Below, one piece after another: positions 32,288 to 44,015 of a stretch of 64,000 nucleotides of DNA (positions are counted from its first letter, which is position 1; every line of letters starts with the position of its first letter). Source of the stretch: Blasia pusilla (lineage: Eukaryota; Marchantiophyta; Marchantiopsida; Blasiales); contig CM114271.1 of the NCBI GenBank assembly GCA_050084515.1, positions 11,098,001 to 11,162,000 of the forward strand. The letters run 5' to 3'. The notes below the pieces were generated by a model. The model had not been told where the DNA came from, ran no database searches, and saw only the letters and a list, made by a program, of their open reading frames with translations. Position numbers and translations under genes: made by a program.

Positions 32288-33888
32288 CTAGTTTATGCTA
32301 ACTCTCACTTTCCTACCACTTCCAAGCTCTCAACCAAATGAGCTCCTTCACAACTCACCCTCTCTCGACACTCATGTTCATGCTGCTCAAACTGACAAAC
32401 CTAATGTCCCAAAGTCAAAATGCACATTGTTTTGAGTTCCAAACTTATTAACTTATCATTTTCCCGACTCCAAACTCACAACCATTCTTTAAGATCATTG
32501 GCCCATTGTTAAACTCACATGAGACACATCATATTTTCATATTAATCTATAATTATAAATCGACACATTAATTTTTTGCTAAGAAAAAAATGCCACTTCT
32601 TTTTTGGCCCATCTTCGTTATAGTTTATAACTACCTTGTGACATGTTGCCTGCTTTGAACATGGTCTTTGTATAACTAGTTTGTACAGACTTAGTTATAA
32701 ATTTCCTATTGCAAAAAACACAATATTCCTTTTAGTGATGGTTGGTCTCTCCATCTTGATCCTAAACTCTTCCCCCTCTCTGAGTTTACAGCAGTGACTA
32801 AATGTGACTCCATTATCTTGCAAGTAATTTGGGAGTCAATTGATCGGTTTGGAAGTAACTAAGAGTGATTCAAATGAATCTTAGTAACACGAGGCACAAA
32901 CATATTGGTTTAAAATGGCCCATTTTCTACTTGTGTGAATCTTTGGGAATCAACCTAAGTCTTCCACTTGGAAATCTCAAGGTCGAGAGTGTTTTAAGGC
33001 AAAGCTAGGAGAAGTAGAGGTCAGACTTTATAACACTCATGAGTTGACGAGCTCTGACCGAACAATGTGGTCAGAGCTATCGATTGTGCATATTACGAGT
33101 GTTGTGTAAAATTAGTTGGTAGTATAGAGATTTTTATTGAGAGGCACTACATAATGAGAGTACTCATTAAGTAGTGATTTTTTTAGCCTTGCAAACATAG
33201 ACCCCAAGCCTTGGTTGAATGGTGTTGTGTCAATAGATTTTTTTCAAGTAAGGACCAACCTTCTAGCTGCAACAATCGTTGATGCAAGATTGAATTCTGT
33301 CTACATCCATAGGTCCCTAAATAAGGACATACAAAGTACAATCCCAAGTCCTTCCGTACGTGACAATAGTAAGCGTCATTGGAGTAGATGATTGCATAGC
33401 TTGGTTCATGAATATCTCTCCAAAGTGGTAGATTAAATAACGAGTAAACCAATGCCTATCTACGAAGAGGATATTTACGTGGTATGGGTTAAGAAAAGGG
33501 GAGTCGGGTACGAATCGCGCTCCATCCCTATACATGATTGATGGACATTCTCTATCCTCTTTTCTTCCCCTAAAAAAATTAGGTCATAGGTAAATTGTTA
33601 CATATATTCCCTCGGATTCATAGAAGAAAAGTTTCCCCATTTCAACCTATACTAGTTAATCTCTAAGTCCTCAAGAATGGATTATGGTGAAGTTGCTCTC
33701 CCAAGAGTGATAATACACTCTCATTGGAAAAGTTATGAGTCCAAATCAATATACTATCCCAAGAATGATAGAGGCAACTCTTCTAAAATAATAAGTCTCG
33801 GAATAATCATCTCCACATATATCAGACTCTCAAAACTCTTAAAGAATAGATCATGGCCAAGTCACTCTCCCAAGAGGGATAATTTTCC

Positions 33889-34740
33889 CGACCCTCATAA
33901 TCAAACGAGCAGCAAGCGAAACATCAGAACTCTAGTAGACTCACGCTAGAATGGTTGACGTTTGGAGAGGTCTCAAGAAGAGACAAGTTAGGAAACACAA
34001 GTGCGAGACGCGAGTGAGGCTAGAGTTTTGAGTGTTTTATGTGTTTATGGTTGCTACTAAGGAAATTGGAACCAAATGTGAACCCACACTTGAGAGGAGT
34101 CGAGTCTAGGATGAGACGTGGCCAAAAGGTGAGAACCGGATTTGGAACATGACTAGCGTTTGGGATTTTTTTATTGTATTTTAGACCATAACTTTTAGTT
34201 TTAAGATGCATTTGGGCAATTAACATAATGTTGGAAAGCTTATGCAAAGCTGGTTTGATTCTAATGCACCAAAGATCTCAAAAAATGCACCAGTAGAGGT
34301 TGAGATTTTGGCAAAAAAGACTATGTCTGGAGTTAGGCTGAGGGCTAAAAAGAGAGGCCCGGGTATCTCTTCCCCAAAGGTAGGGGAAGGGCGGGGATCC
34401 CCTAGAAGTACTAGTAAGCGGTAAGGCCTCCAAGAGTGCTTGGGACTCGAACCCCACTTTGGGGTGCCGCGGGGCGACCCAAGGGCACGGAATGGACCGG
34501 AAGTTTTGGCGTTGGGGTTCGAGACCTGAGCCAAGTCCAATAGAGTGGATTTCAGAGGTCCCTTTTGGATTCCTATCTGTGACTCATTTAGTTGGGTCTT
34601 GGTTTGGGGCTCATGCAAGGTTCATTGGATAGTTGGGATTGCTAGGCCTGCAAACACCATTTTAGGCGCCTAGATTAATCAGAACGTCTGTCCCAAGTCT
34701 CGGAAGACTTGCCCGTATTGGGCAGCTAAGAGCTAGGGAA
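33889..34740 (+). repeat. LTR-like repeat family, plus-oriented copy
   Basis: Starts CGACCCTCATAATCAAACGA, followed by CATCAGAACTCTAGTAGACT. It shares with the copies at 45354-46361 and 59726-60447 the blocks GGGGTGCCGCGGGG and AAGTCTCGGAAGACTTGCCC. The 3' end is cut where an inverted copy begins at about 34747. Confidence 0.7.
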
Positions 34741-34746
34741 GGTTCA

Positions 34747-35772
34747 TGTCGTGCACCTATTCTCCTTGAATGTTAATCTTTGTTGTTGCGGATGCGTGCG
34801 TTCAGTAGGTCACGCTCTCAACGTTGATCTGCATCCAAACACGTACTTTAGTTAGTCAGGTTTGGATCAATCAGCGGGTTAACTTTACGAGTTCTAGTCT
34901 CGGTCTCACATCAAGCTCAACTTTCCTAGTTTCACCGTTTATAACACAGGCAAGTCTCAAAAGACTTGGGACAAACTTTCTGGTCGGTTCAGGAACCTCA
35001 AACGGCGTTTCGTGTCAAGCGGTTCCAACTGTCCGATGGACATCCAATAAGTCCCTAACCGAGACTCACAAAAAATGAATCACGGGTCAAAATCCAAGTG
35101 TGGCGTCAAAGTCCACTCCCTTGGATCAAGTTTGGGTTTCGAGTTCCAGCGCCAAACTCTCGTTCCATCCCGTGCCCTTGAGACGCCGTTTGGTGCTCAA
35201 AGTGGGGATTTGTGTTCCTAGACATCTTGGAGAGACTCCTCCCTTACAAATACTTCTGGAGATCTCCGGGCTTCCCCTAGCTTTATGGAAGGATAGCCGG
35301 GCCCCTCAAAGTGGCCCTCAATCTGATTGCTCTGACAGTTGTTTTAGGCCAATATCTCAGCATCTACTTATGAATTTGCTAAGATCTTTAGTGCGTTGGA
35401 AGCGCCACAAGATAAGCTTTCCAATGGGCTCTTATTTGTCCCAAATTCATCTTGGGGCTAAACGTTATGGTCCAAAATACTATCAACTTCCCCAAACGCT
35501 AGTGGCGTTCCAAAATTGGTTCTCACCTCTTTGGCAACCAACCTTCCAAGACTCAACTCATCTCAAGTCTTGGTTTGGGTTTGGTCTAGGTTTCTTGGTG
35601 GTGACCACTAACACATGAAACACACAACTCTGTTCTGCGTTTTGTCTCTTGGACTTTTCCAAGAGACCTTCCAAAAGCCTCTCCAAAGCGCGATCATTGC
35701 AGCATGAGTCACTTGAGTTCTGATGTTCCGCTTGGCGCCTATTTGGTGTTCGTTTGGTTATGAGCATCGCAA
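34747..35772 (-). repeat. LTR-like repeat family, minus-oriented copy
   Basis: This is the reverse complement of the family, from TCGTGCACCTATTCTCC (3' end) to about GGTGTTCGTTTGGTTATGAG (5' end). It abuts another, plus-oriented fragment that received a MITE at 35790. Confidence 0.7.
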
Positions 35773-35773
35773 A

Positions 35774-36252
35774 AATTGAGCTTGATGAGCATGGTTGCGA
35801 AAAAGGACAAGTCCTTTCTTAGGACGGACATGGATAGACAAGTCTGGATATGTCCATGGACATGGGTTCCAAGAGGTGTGACCCATACTTTTAGTCCATG
35901 ATGAAAGGCAATGCAAGGATGAGAGGAGGAGGGAGTGGAGGTAGAGGGAGGAAGAAATGGGGGAATATGGAACACGAAGGCAAGTAAAGGGAATGAGAAA
36001 GAAAGGAAAGGTGGGGCCCATACGGACAAGTCCTTCCATAGGACGGACATAAGTCCACGGACACGGACTTTGTCCACATGCAACCTTGTTGATGAGGTGT
36101 CGAGTTGAGAACCGGTGCATTGGAAGGACGATTGACCCAGACTAGACTAACGTGAGTATGTTTGGATGCAGATCGACGATGAGAGTAGGTCCTACTGAAC
36201 CTACGTATTTGCAACACTAAAGATTGATGCTCAAGAGGAGTAGGCGCAGGAC
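35774..36252 (+). repeat. LTR-like family 3' fragment interrupted by a MITE
   Basis: TTGAGCTTGATGAG ends at 35789. The family sequence continues at 36097 as GTGTCGAGTTGAG through AGGAGTAGGCGCA near 36250. Removing the MITE at 35790-36088 and one 8-bp duplication restores the continuity seen at 46195-46361. Confidence 0.75.
35790..36088 (-). mobile_element. hAT-type MITE, 299 bp, with 8-bp target duplication
   Basis: Terminal inverted repeats CATGGTTGCG and CAAGGTTGCA (read inward from each end). The exact 8-bp duplication TTGATGAG lies at 35782-35789 and 36089-36096. Eight-bp duplications and CA-starting ends fit the hAT superfamily. It has no coding capacity, and an internal GGACAAGTCCTTCC..GGACGGACAT motif is repeated near both ends. 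The same element is inserted in the opposite orientation at 36551-36852. Confidence 0.9.
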
Positions 36253-36550
36253 TCTCATCCACTCTCATTGGAAGAGTAAGCAAGCCGAATGTCATCTACT
36301 CAAGAGTGACAAGATAAACTCAAGAGATGAAGTTCAAGGTTATAAACCCTTAAAGTTCTCTCCTCTTTATATACTCATAAGGAATCTACAAGAGTAAAAA
36401 ATATGGCCAATCTTATCTTGTACCACATGGCTTCCTCTAAAGACTTAGCCAATCTCATTTTGATACAAGTAGATTAATTTTTATCTCCTAAAATATCCTT
36501 ATAGATCCACTTCATATCCTCCAAACTACCCCAACTACCCTCGCCTTGAC

Positions 36551-36852
36551 CAAGGTTGCATGTGGACAAAGTCCGTGTCCGTGGACTTGTGTCCGTCCTA
36601 TGGAAGGACTTGTCCGTATGGGCCCCACCTTTCCCTTCTTTCTCATTCCCCTTACTTGCCTCCGTTTTCCATACTCCTCCATTTCTTCCTCATTCCACCT
36701 CCACTCCCTCCTCCCTCATTGCTTCTCTCATCCTTGCCTTGCCTTCCATCATGGTCTAAAAGTATGGGTCCCACCTCTTGGAACCCATGTCTGTGGATAT
36801 GTCCATCCATGTCCGTCCTAAGGAAGGCCTTGTCTGTTTTGGTGCAACCATG
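36551..36852 (+). mobile_element. hAT-type MITE, 302 bp, with 8-bp target duplication
   Basis: Same family as 35790-36088, opposite orientation. It starts CAAGGTTGCATGTGG and ends GGTGCAACCATG, flanked by the exact duplication GCCTTGAC at 36543-36550 and 36853-36860. Apparent open frames within it are not genes. Confidence 0.92.
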
Positions 36853-36860
36853 GCCTTGAC

Positions 36861-37909
36861 TTCTTCACCAACCAAAAAATTATAAGAGGACTCAATAAAA
36901 AGCGGGTGATAGACCAACCAAGACTTCTTTAGTTTTATTTTCATTAATATAAAAATCCACTACTTTACTTTTATATTTCTCGTGTCTCATTTCTTAGCTC
37001 TTTTCCTAGCTCGTGCACTCTCACTAGTGGTTATTACCTGGTCAGCTACCAATGTTCTTTTAAAATTAGAAGAAATTATGAATAATAAGATTTAATTGCA
37101 TGCATGTGTGTGACACGAAAAAGAATTTTACATACGAGGCTAATTTGACCCATAGCAGATGCCTTAGGAGCGCTCTAGTTGTAGCGTAGTGAACGGTGTC
37201 GGACCAAACCCATTTTCCCCGCTGTTGGAAGGACCAAGTCGTGCTGTGTCTCTCCCCATTCGTCCCAACAGATGCCAAAGATTCTCATGCCTAGCTAAAC
37301 TAGGCCGTAAGACAAGATCCCCCTCCCGAACGATCGATGAGTTGGGGACACGAGATCGATACGCACGCCCCTGTACGAAAGGATACAATATAGTTTGACG
37401 GGTGAGAGAAGACGGTGGTCTATGTATGGGCTCTATAAAGATTGACTGTAGTTCAGTTACTGGTTTCCAGCTCGGGTCCAGCCAGCCCGCCAACCCAGCC
37501 CAGCCCGCTTGCCTGCCCTCCCTCAATTGGGTCGTTGGTAGGACTCATGGACCTCCTAGTTGGCACGCAATGCGTGAGGGGTGAGCGATTATCGCTTTTG
37601 CTATGCAGTGGCGTTCACTGATTGATTGTACCTGCATTCAACTAAGCCAATGAACAAACCCTTATAAAGTAGTGCACTTCAAATACTATGTGGATTTTTT
37701 ACAATATGATCTTGAGAGGAAAAGTCCCGCAATATACCTGAAATTCATTAGGTCTTCTTGTGGGAAGCAATGTAATCATGGCGGGCGACGTTCTCCTTGC
37801 CTATCGCGAGAGTGTTGTGGACTTCAAAACCCTTCTTTGTAAGGGCTATATCCCATGGGCGAGAATCGCTCACGGACACTGTCCATTAGGCTAGATCATT
37901 ACTAGTAAT
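36861..37909. other. Unassigned region
   Basis: No gene is supported. A minus-strand open frame at 37164-37526 (120 aa, containing ARHENLWHLLGRMGRDTARL) stands out from its AT-rich flanks, and its base composition resembles organelle-derived DNA. I could not identify a source. Confidence 0.4.
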
Positions 37910-38406
37910 TTTGGGGATCTCCAAACACCCCCTACCTTTGGAAAAGGATGGTCGGGCCCTTCATTGTGGCCCTCAACCCGACTCTACTTACAGTCATTTT
38001 TGGGTTGTTTCTCAGCCTCTACTTGTGTGTTTGCAAGGATCTTTAGTGCGTCTGAACTGACTTTCCATAAGCTTTCCAACACATCCTTACTCGTCCCAAT
38101 CGCATCTTGACGCTAAAATTTATGGCCATAAATACAGTCGGAAACTCTCAAACGCTAGTGGCGTCCCAAATCTAGATTCCTTCCTTTGGCAACCCACTTC
38201 CTAGACTTGACTCCTCTCAAGTCTTGATCGGCGTTTGGTCCAGGTTTCTCAGTTGCGATCATATCATATGAAATTCGAAGCCTCGCTTGCGTCTCGTCTC
38301 CTATCTCTTCTCCGAGACCACTCCAACGCGCAAACCATCTTAGCGTGAGCCCGCTAGTGTTCCGATGTTCCGCTTTGGCACTCGTTTGGTCATGAGGGTC
38401 GCAACA
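37910..38406 (-). repeat. LTR-like repeat family, minus copy cutting the ParB-like gene copy C
   Basis: Reads in reverse from TGTTGCGACCCTCATGACC (5' end, 38406) to about 37910. It replaces the continuation of the ParB-like gene at 38407, so it inserted into, or recombined with, that gene. The 3' end of the repeat is missing. Confidence 0.7.
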
Positions 38407-38642
38407 CTTTTCTTCATGGCCTTCGATGCCTCAACCTCGGCATTTTGCTTGGAGAGCTCCTCTAGAGCACGTTTTGCTAGAACCTCGTGCCTGTGCATAT
38501 TTGCTTCCCTTTCCCGCTCCTCTATTTCTTGTTGCCTTATCTCATTCGCTGAACGAGGACCTGGAGATGGTGACCCAGGAGTCCTGATGAACTTGGGAGA
38601 GATGCTCCCTACCTTGGTTGCTTGTGTTTTCTTTCTCGTCAT
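38407..38642 (-). pseudogene. ParB-like transposon gene, copy C, N-terminal stub
   Basis: Starts at 38642 with MTRKKTQATKVGSISPKF and continues through EIRQQEIEEREREANMHRHE to about 38407, where the LTR-like repeat begins. It corresponds to the first 80 residues of copies A and B. It faces away from the transposase gene at 39780-43819, giving the divergent layout of the element. The reading frame kept here is uninterrupted. Confidence 0.8.
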
Positions 38643-38914
38643 GGTGCACGTTGGGTCAATTCTTCCTCCTCGACAGTCTAATCAGCTCCTGTGCACGATA
38701 GATCCCTCGAAGCGTTTCGTGATGAAGCCCGTGACCCTTCAGAGGATGGGCTTGCCGAAGTCGAACCCTAGAAGCGTCGGGTGCTGGATCGTCGTAACCT
38801 TCCAGCGAAGGGATGAATGTAACCGATTTTGGTAGCGGAAAGGTAACGTCAACTGCCGCGAGGAAGAGCACATGAAATCGCGAAATGAAAAACGGAAATG
38901 GGCAAAATCTCAGT

Positions 38915-38922
38915 CTTTTATA
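38915..38922 (-). promoter_or_regulatory. TATA box of ParB-like gene copy C
   Basis: TATAAAAG on the minus strand, about 275 bp before the start codon at 38642. It matches the place of the TATA box at 5052-5059 of copy B, with the conserved flank AAAAGTATAAA. Confidence 0.6.
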
Positions 38923-38999
38923 CTTTTCGAGCCGTTGAGCTGACCGTTGGGTCATTTGGTCATACCAACGGTAACGTGTCGGCCGTTATGGAACTTTGC

Positions 39000-39520
39000 A
39001 CCTGGGAACCCGGGCAACCCGTTGGTCTCCGATGGGTTGCACGCTTCCCTTGTCTTGGGGGTGGGAGGCGAGGTACCCAGGCAACCTGTTGGAGACCGAT
39101 GGGTTGCACGCATCCCTCATCCTCGGGTAACAAGGCGAGGTACCCACGCAACCCATCGGAGGCCGACGAGATGCACACTTTCCTCGTCTTGGGGTAACAA
39201 GGGGAGGTACCCTAGCAACCTTTCCGAGACCGACGGGTTGCACGCTTCCCTCGTCCTCGGGTAGCAAGGCGAGGTACCAGCCAACCCGTCGGAGACCGAC
39301 GGGTTGCACACTTCCCTCGTCTAGGGACAACAAGGCGACGTACCCGCGCAACTTGTCGGAGACTGATGGGTTGCACGCTTCCCTCATCTTGGGGTAATAA
39401 GGTTAGGTACCCGGGCAACCCCTTGGAGACCAACGGGTTGCACGCTTCCCTCGTCCTCGTGTAATAAGGCGAAAAAGCATAGTCCTGAGGCAACCCGTTG
39501 AGCTCCGACGCGTTACAAGA
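39000..39520. repeat. Intergenic palindrome array, about 67-bp period, copy C/D
   Basis: Eight palindromes have centres near 39027, 39092, 39160, 39228, 39296, 39362, 39427 and 39503. The best is CAACCCGTCGGAGACCGACG plus GGTTGC at about 39283-39308. Spacers are of the intergenic class (CACGCTTCCCTCGTCCTCGG, then AACAAGGCGAGGTACCC). The array lies between the divergent ParB-like gene and transposase gene. Confidence 0.92.
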
Positions 39521-39779
39521 TCTACCATGGGTTGGACACTTCTCACCATACGGCGAAACTGCACTCACGGTTTGCACGATTCATTGGACAAGAGAAATCG
39601 ACGCGAGATCCCCCCCACAACTCGGTTACCTCCAAAAGGGAGAGCGAGGTTAGGTGCCTTTCCAACCCGTCGCGGTCCCCAAAGGGTTGCCGTAGCAAAT
39701 CCATGCGAGGTCTCGTGGATCCTGACTCCAATCAGACAAGTCAGACAAGCAAGGGGTACCAACCCAACGGTCTTCGACG

Positions 39780-42700
39780 GATTGTTTGCTATTGTCTCTG
39801 GCCTTTAAAATACTCAAGCACATTCTTGTCAACGAGTTGCCGCCCACGTACGATGGTAATTGCATTTTTGAGTTGCCTCCACTTGCTGGTCCTGCTCAAA
39901 AGAAAGATGGAGGACGCTTGAAGGGTATGGACAGAAAGTCTGATTGTCATCGATGATGCAGGCTTCAATGGACTAGTGCTTCAATTCCAGATGGTCCTTG
40001 GATTGTTTCTCGCCGCCAATGCGTTGGAGCCATGGAGTGTAGAAGTCTAAGCTGCCCGTATCTAGAGCGCAATGGGCGAGTCAATACGTCGCAATTTCCC
40101 CCTAAGAATGGAGAAAGTCCATATGAGGTTGGTGCGATCATTCCGCCGGGAGGCCATCGATGTCCTCATTGTCAAGCATCCCTTTTCTGCGTTGGAGCGT
40201 GTCCTACATACATATTTTTCATTGTGCACGACTTTAGTTCTACGCCCGAGTACACCAGGCTGGCACTTCATGTTTGCACATTCATCCTATTACCAATGCA
40301 ATTCAGAGACACATCAAGGAGGATGTGGCAAAGAAAGTGTCCGAGGTATATAGAAACTCTCCGAGATCAAAGCCCAGAATGATCAAGTTAACAAAAACAT
40401 CACAAATTTGTGAACAACTGCTTGGAATCCCTGGGCAGGGCGAGATCACCGCTTCTGAGGAGAAACAACTCTGGGAAAATCTCGCATTTCTCGCTGATCC
40501 TGAATGCTTCAGGAATTTGCTGCATCAAGACGGGTATTGGATGGAAAGACGGCGGAAATGGATGCCATTGCCAGAATCAAGGCCAACTCCAGATTTCCAT
40601 TTATTCAGAGATGGAAGTTCATGGGCTAGGGAGGCGAAGGATCCAAGGCTTATGTCTTCAAAATGTCAACGACAGGGCCGTCGAGTGGTCTTGATCTTAT
40701 ATATCGAATGAGGGAAGGGGAAGATCTTTACAACAGTTGGGTAAGCTTTGATATTTGCTACAGAGTGGTGAATGGATGGTTGACCGTGGGTGCTCACGTT
40801 TATGACCATGTGGAGAAGGGACTCAAAACTATATTTGTCTGTTAGGTAAAAGCAGAAGACGTTGGCAGTTTGAAGATATGTTGGTTACTCTTATTGGAAG
40901 TGGTGAAGGAAAACATAAGGCCACCTCCGGAAATTTATGGATTCATGGTGCACAATGAAAAACCTAGATGGATTGCTATCAGGGAAGTGTTATGGAGTGG
41001 ACAGGTTCAACCAGAGAGGGAAAGGTCAGATGCTTTCCATTGGCAACAATCTGTGACCCGATCCACCAAATCTTGCATCAAGGAGAATAATAGGACACAG
41101 CATGTCACTCTACTCCAATACTGCAAGGACAACAAAACCTTGAAACAGGCCATGGAGTGCCAAGAAGATCTTCACGGGTGGTGGAGGAAGCATGCGATTG
41201 AGGGGAAGTACAAAGAGTTGTGCTCTTGGCTCAATTGGTGGAATGTACGAATGAGACAATGGGGAAATTTCATGCGGAAGGTGAGTTCAATATTTTGTCC
41301 TATCGAGCTCATGCTGAGAATTTTTTGAAAAGTTGCAGCTCAAGTTGAGAAGCGTGGGCACTAGAAGGATTTCAAAACGAAGAAACCAAGCAACCGGTCG
41401 GATGCGACAGGTTGCCTGAGTATGCAACCCGTCAGAAACCAACGCGTTGCGTGAATGTACAACCAGTCAAAAACCGAAGGGTTGCATCAAGAATGTTTGC
41501 GACATGATGCACGAGGAATGTTTGTGCAACCCGTCGAAACTCGACTGGTTGCATGAGTGTGCAACATGTTGAATCCTGAGAGGTTGCAAGTTGCATGCAC
41601 ACAAGGCCTGCAAATAGTTTGACCCGGATCGGTTGCAAGCCGCAAGGCTACGAGTTAACTTGGTCTGCAACCCATGGGATTCCGACAAGTTGCGTTTATC
41701 TACAACCAGTGGGATTCCGACTAGTTGCGTCTGTATGCGACTCCTTGCATTCAGACAGGTTTCGGCTGTCTCCAAGTCGCATCCAGACACATTGCATCAG
41801 TTCAAGTTAACTCGAACTTGTCGAATTCCAATAGTTGCAAAGCTTCGTGTGTGGACACTTCTTGCAAGCCAACGGAATCCGATAGGTTGCACAAGGAGTT
41901 TTGAGACCGGACCGGCCTGCTTCTCACAACCCGTCCGATTCCGATGGGTGGTAGTAGCACGTTCTTGAGTGCTACGTTGCAGTAAAAGGTTATTGAGACA
42001 TTCCAGGGATATCTCTGACTTGCAACCCGTTTCAAGTCGGAGGCTAGAAAATCCATGTGCGATTCGTTGGATTCCGATGACTTGCACTTGGATCTTCCAG
42101 CCCAGAGTGGCCAAAGTTACTTGCAACCCGTGTAAATCCGATAGGTTGCAGTAGGTGGTTCCTGGGTGTTGCAACACGTCAAAAACCGACGGGTCGCAGA
42201 GTCATTCATGGGATGCCTCTGACTTGCAACCCCTCTGGTTCCGACAGGTAGCTTTTTTCTTTGCTCATAGAGCTATTTTCGTTCCCTTCTCACAATGCCG
42301 TTGTTGCAGGGATTGAACATTCATGAAAATGCCCTCTGCCCCAACATAAGTGGAGCAGAAAGTGTTCATTCCTCCTGGAGGTCGTCACAAGCATGCCAAA
42401 GAATTTCACTTGTGGAGGCATGCCAACAAGACCACGCAAGAGCAATGCTACAGTCTGCAACATCCCATATCTTCCTCACAAAAGGCATAACAAAAGGAAA
42501 GGGGCCTTCGATTTATGAGCTCTATGTCAAGGCGGCTGTGAGATCTGGTGATGAGAAACTCTATGTGGAAGCCTTCAATCAATGTGTAGTAGGAACTCCC
42601 CTCGAGCAAGATGTCCACATTGGTGGGGATATTCGTGGGCGTGTTTCAAGACGTCTCATACAGATGGTGGTAGAGCACTCCGATGCAAGATTCGTGGAGA

Positions 42701-43819
42701 CCAGATAAGTATCTTGACTTCAGGCAAGTGAAGAGGCACCATCGAGGAACAAACCCAGTGATTGATTTGGATGAAGAAATTATGCCGCCCAGGTATTCGG
42801 AGACCACAGATTGCTCCCAACTCCGAGTTGCAGTAACTTCTCCAAAATCAGTGAATGTTTTATTTCAAAAGCCCTCTGTTGCTGGAATTTTGCAACATCC
42901 GATCGTTGGGGTGGTTCAACAATATGGGATTCCGGTCATCGAGGTGGATTGCAAACTCAAAAGGTGGCATATATCTCGGAGCAACCCTAGACCAGTACCC
43001 ACTTGCAAGGCCGGATGTGATGGCATTAGGAGAGCATACGACACTTTCCTAAATAAGAACTGTACAAGGACTGGACGACCACTGCCTAGATTTTAGGGAG
43101 TCAAAACCTTTGATCGTTTCACGAGGACTAGGGATCAATTGAAGTACTTCTTCTACCCAAATGAATCTTGCACTTTCCAAAAGTCTTATCCGGCTGCCAT
43201 TGGAGCTCTAGGTAATACCCCCACGATTTGGCCCATTTCCGCAGGTTCGAATTGCACTCAGGATAAAGTGGACAATCTTACAAGTTCCAATTTCAGAGTC
43301 GCAGACGGAGGAAGTTTGGAGCATGTTCGCATTACAGAGACCTTCGCATTTCGTATTCAACCCAAGATTGATGTCAACATGTACCCAGAGAAGGTGGATG
43401 ATCTCAATCCACTATTTCTATTTGAGTCTAGAAATGGGGTGAAGAGAAACAGAATGTGTAGGCCAACGGTGGAGAGAGCAAAGCGAATCGCATAAGCTCG
43501 GGAGGCAAACATGGAAATCATCGCCACAAAAGATGTCTAGAGTGGCAATGGAATAGGAACAGGAAGGATGTATTGGGTCAGGAACAAAATTGTAAATTCA
43601 AGTGTCACAGGGGTGTATGTGGTGCACATCTGTTGCTTTCCCACATGTTCTTGTGATGACTTTGTCCAAAGAGAGACAAGTGGGAAAAGGTATTTCCCTT
43701 GCAAGCACATGTATTATGTGTTGCTTGTAGTTTTAAGAGAGTCGGAGGTAGGAGTAGGAATCCACCAACCAATTCTGTCCCTCAAAGAAGTGCAAAGTAT
43801 TTTAAACAAACCACTTTGA
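39780..43819 (+). pseudogene. DDE-type transposase with SWIM zinc finger, copy D, most complete
   Basis: Segments in order: LNILKHILVNELPP (from about 39800); a cysteine-rich N-terminal region with CHRCRLQW, CRSLSCPY and HRCPHCQASLFC (39920-40200), then HVGTHSHPI; and a catalytic-like region at 40690-41280 with SFDICYRVVNGWLTVGAHVY, EIYGFMVHNEKPRW and SDAFHWQQSV. These resemble the strands and C/H insertion of Mutator-like and related DDE transposases. After a palindrome-filled intron (41390-42290) and acceptor GTTGCAG, 42309-43819 carries DVHIGGDIRGRVSRR and a C-terminal SWIM finger, CSCDDF..FPCKHMYYVL, ending ILNKPL. The second catalytic Asp position reads MVHN (expected D). Frameshifts near 40330, 40700 and 42700 and stops at 40843, 43094, 43495 and 43538 inactivate it. 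The exact superfamily is uncertain. Confidence 0.65.
41390..42260. repeat. Irregular palindrome array in transposase intron
   Basis: About sixteen degenerate palindromes of the same family lie between the catalytic and SWIM exons, spaced 35-80 bp. Many show the AATCC/GGATT core variant (CAACCC..GGATTCCGA..GGTTGC). Arm decay is greater than in the arrays of the ParB-like gene. Confidence 0.85.
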
Positions 43820-43984
43820 GGATGAAAAATGAGGTCTTAGATTGTACTTTCATTTGCTAGAACCTTCACTTTGAGCTTGAACTCTATTCAGCCCAAGGCA
43901 AATGATAGATTTTTTCCGGACGATGGAAAAAGTGATTTGTTCCACATTTATGATTTCACTGATTTTTTAGTTTTTTAAATTTTG

Positions 43985-44015
43985 TGCAAATTGCAAACCG
44001 TCGGATTCAGATGGG
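43985..44015. repeat. Single palindrome in transposase 3' flank
   Basis: CAAACCGTCGGATTCAGATG plus GGTTGCC lies in the transposase 3' flank, matching the one at about 13795-13820 after the other SWIM exon. The homology between the two 3' flanks ends together at CTCCTCTTACCAC (14032 and 44212), a candidate element end. Confidence 0.75.

Larger units (their letters stand above)
29617..33888. other. Gene-free repeat-rich region
   Basis: No gene was recognised. It contains a hairpin (30055-30120), a CT microsatellite (32194-32283) and diffuse transposon-like sequence. A GAG/GTG-rich stretch at 30140-30660 has broken open frames but no recognisable family. Confidence 0.5.

Noticed and set aside
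32044-32301. 85-aa open frame with a long Ser-Leu repeat
   Set aside because: It is the translated CT microsatellite.
37164-37526. Organelle-derived insertion (also 47220-47570)
   Set aside because: Base composition and open frames differ from the flanks, but I could not match either block to a known mitochondrial or plastid gene.
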